64,000 nucleotides of DNA from Sphingobacteriales bacterium (GTDB lineage: Bacteria > Bacteroidota > Bacteroidia > Chitinophagales > Chitinophagaceae), in NCBI GenBank assembly GCA_016708305.1, contig JADJGB010000010.1, positions 124,001-188,000 of the forward strand, written 5' to 3'. The notes under the pieces are model-generated. The model saw nothing but the letters and a program-made list of their open reading frames with translations. It was not told the DNA's origin and searched no databases. Positions 62,986 through 64,000 of this stretch are shown here, in pieces. Each line of letters opens with the position of its first letter. Position 1 is the first letter of the stretch. Both the position numbers and the translations under genes were made by a program.

Positions 62986-64000
62986 ATGGCAAAGAACTTA
63001 TTAATAGTAGAGAGTCCTGCAAAAGCAAAAACAATTGAAAAATTTTTGGGTAAAGATTTTCACGTAAAAAGTTGTTTTGGACATATACGCGACCTCGAAA
63101 AAGCAGGTATGGGTATTGATATTGAAAACAAATTTGAACCACGTTATGTCGTTTCTGAAGGAAAAGAGAAAGTTGTTAAAGAATTAAAATCATTAGCCCA
63201 AAAAAGTGAAGAAGTATGGCTGGCTACGGATGAGGACCGAGAAGGAGAAGCCATCAGTTGGCACCTGTGCGAAGTACTGGGCCGCGACCCAATGAAAACC
63301 AAAAGAATTGTTTTTCACGAAATTACTAAGCCTGCCATAAAAGAAGCAGTGGAAAATCCCCGCCTATTAGATATGAATTTGGTGAAGGCGCAACAAGCAC
63401 GCAGGGTGTTAGACAGAATCGTTGGTTTTGAGTTGAGCCCCGTACTCTGGCGAAAAATAAGTGTAAAAAATAACCTAAGCGCCGGAAGGGTACAAAGCGT
63501 GGCCGTACGCCTTATTTCTGAAAGAGAAAGAGAAATCAATGCTTTTGAACCGCAGAGCAGTTTTAAGATTGAAGCTGTTTTTACCGCTGCCGATGTGAGT
63601 GGTAAGTCTGCCAATTTTAAAGCAGAGGGGCAAAAATATGACGAAGAAGCTGATGCGGCATCTTTCCTAAATACTTGTATCGGCGCAAATTATGTTGTAA
63701 AGGATATTCAGGTGAAGCCGGGCAAAAGATCACCCGCACCCCCTTTTACCACTTCTACACTTCAGCAGGAAGCCAGTCGCAAATTAGGATACAGCGTGAG
63801 CAAAACCATGCTTGTTGCCCAGCAACTTTACGAAAACGGGTTGATAACTTACATGCGTACGGACAGTGTAAACCTGAGCAATACCGCCTTGGCAGATATT
63901 TCAAACCGGGTTAAGGAAATGTATGGCGAAAAATATCACCAGTTTAGACGGTATAAAACCAAAAGTCAGAGCGCCCAGGAGGCGCACGAAGCTATCAGAC
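62986..64000 (+). CDS. topA: DNA topoisomerase I, type IA (N-terminal part)
   Basis: The frame is open to the window edge (338 residues). It starts MAKNLLIVESPAKAKTIEKFLG, the TOPRIM start with the catalytic Glu, then WLATDEDREGEAISWHL (Asp-x-Asp metal motif) and domain IV with VLDRIVGFELSPVLWRKI and LSAGRVQSVAVRLISERE. The active-site Tyr is at about residue 289 in GLITYMRTDS. It relaxes negative supercoils. The C-terminal zinc or Lys-rich part lies beyond the window. No indels are seen. Confidence 0.97.
   Translation, partial: MAKNLLIVESPAKAKTIEKFLGKDFHVKSCFGHIRDLEKAGMGIDIENKFEPRYVVSEGKEKVVKELKSLAQKSEEVWLATDEDREGEAISWHLCEVLGRDPMKTKRIVFHEITKPAIKEAVENPRLLDMNLVKAQQARRVLDRIVGFELSPVLWRKISVKNNLSAGRVQSVAVRLISEREREINAFEPQSSFKIEAVFTAADVSGKSANFKAEGQKYDEEADAASFLNTCIGANYVVKDIQVKPGKRSPAPPFTTSTLQQEASRKLGYSVSKTMLVAQQLYENGLITYMRTDSVNLSNTALADISNRVKEMYGEKYHQFRRYKTKSQSAQEAHEAIR

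Overview
The window comes from a low-GC (roughly 40%) member of the Bacteroidota, most likely the Chitinophagaceae or a close relative. The evidence is two SusC/SusD pairs, lipoproteins with SusD-type lipoboxes, an OstA/LptD-type envelope cluster, a cobalamin mutase typical of the phylum, CbpA/CbpM, almost no Shine-Dalgarno sequences, and -7-like TAnnTTTG promoter boxes. No rRNA, tRNA or CRISPR array was seen.

Layout. 1-6 kb: a hypothetical protein, a broken D-lactate dehydrogenase tail, proA, a Tat-exported Gfo/Idh/MocA oxidoreductase and a decayed transposase. 6-7 kb: a fatty-acid desaturase. 7.1-26.4 kb, all on the minus strand: an amino-sugar utilisation locus with nagA, two deoR-susC-susD modules, a lipoprotein, a GH9 glycosidase, a ROK kinase, an MFS transporter and a SIS protein. 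26.4-34.5 kb: an envelope block (amidase, MlaD-like, OstA-like, divergent LptD-like, PlsC). 34.5-36 kb: an ISL3 element with perfect inverted repeats and an 8-bp target duplication. 36-41.8 kb: ung, cbpA-cbpM, a GH2 beta-galactosidase and an NlpE-like lipoprotein. 42-45.3 kb: a YefM-YoeB module between a full dipeptidyl-peptidase IV gene and a 111-bp duplicate of its 3' end. 45.7-56.6 kb: an FkbM methyltransferase, methylmalonyl-CoA mutase, gamma-glutamyltransferase, a PIG-L deacetylase/two small membrane proteins/sodium symporter operon and a D-Ala-D-Ala dipeptidase. 56.7-60.2 kb: HigBA, an IS66 element and the methyltransferase fragment beside it. 60.4-62.7 kb: a four-gene minus-strand cluster. 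63-64 kb: the start of topA.

The genes of the amino-sugar locus fit one pathway. SusC/SusD import chito- or glucosamine-oligosaccharides, GH9 trims them in the periplasm, MFS carries monomers inward, ROK phosphorylates and NagA deacetylates. No NagB deaminase is visible; the SIS protein is the only candidate for a later step. The DeoR regulators sit inside the units they probably control.

Many conserved genes are interrupted by one- or two-base indels, mostly in short runs of A, T, G or C, and read as one protein when a base is restored. I treat most of these as sequencing or assembly errors and annotate the whole gene span. Real decay is more likely for the ldh tail, the 4-5.8 kb transposase, the 5'-truncated methyltransferase and perhaps the second deoR.
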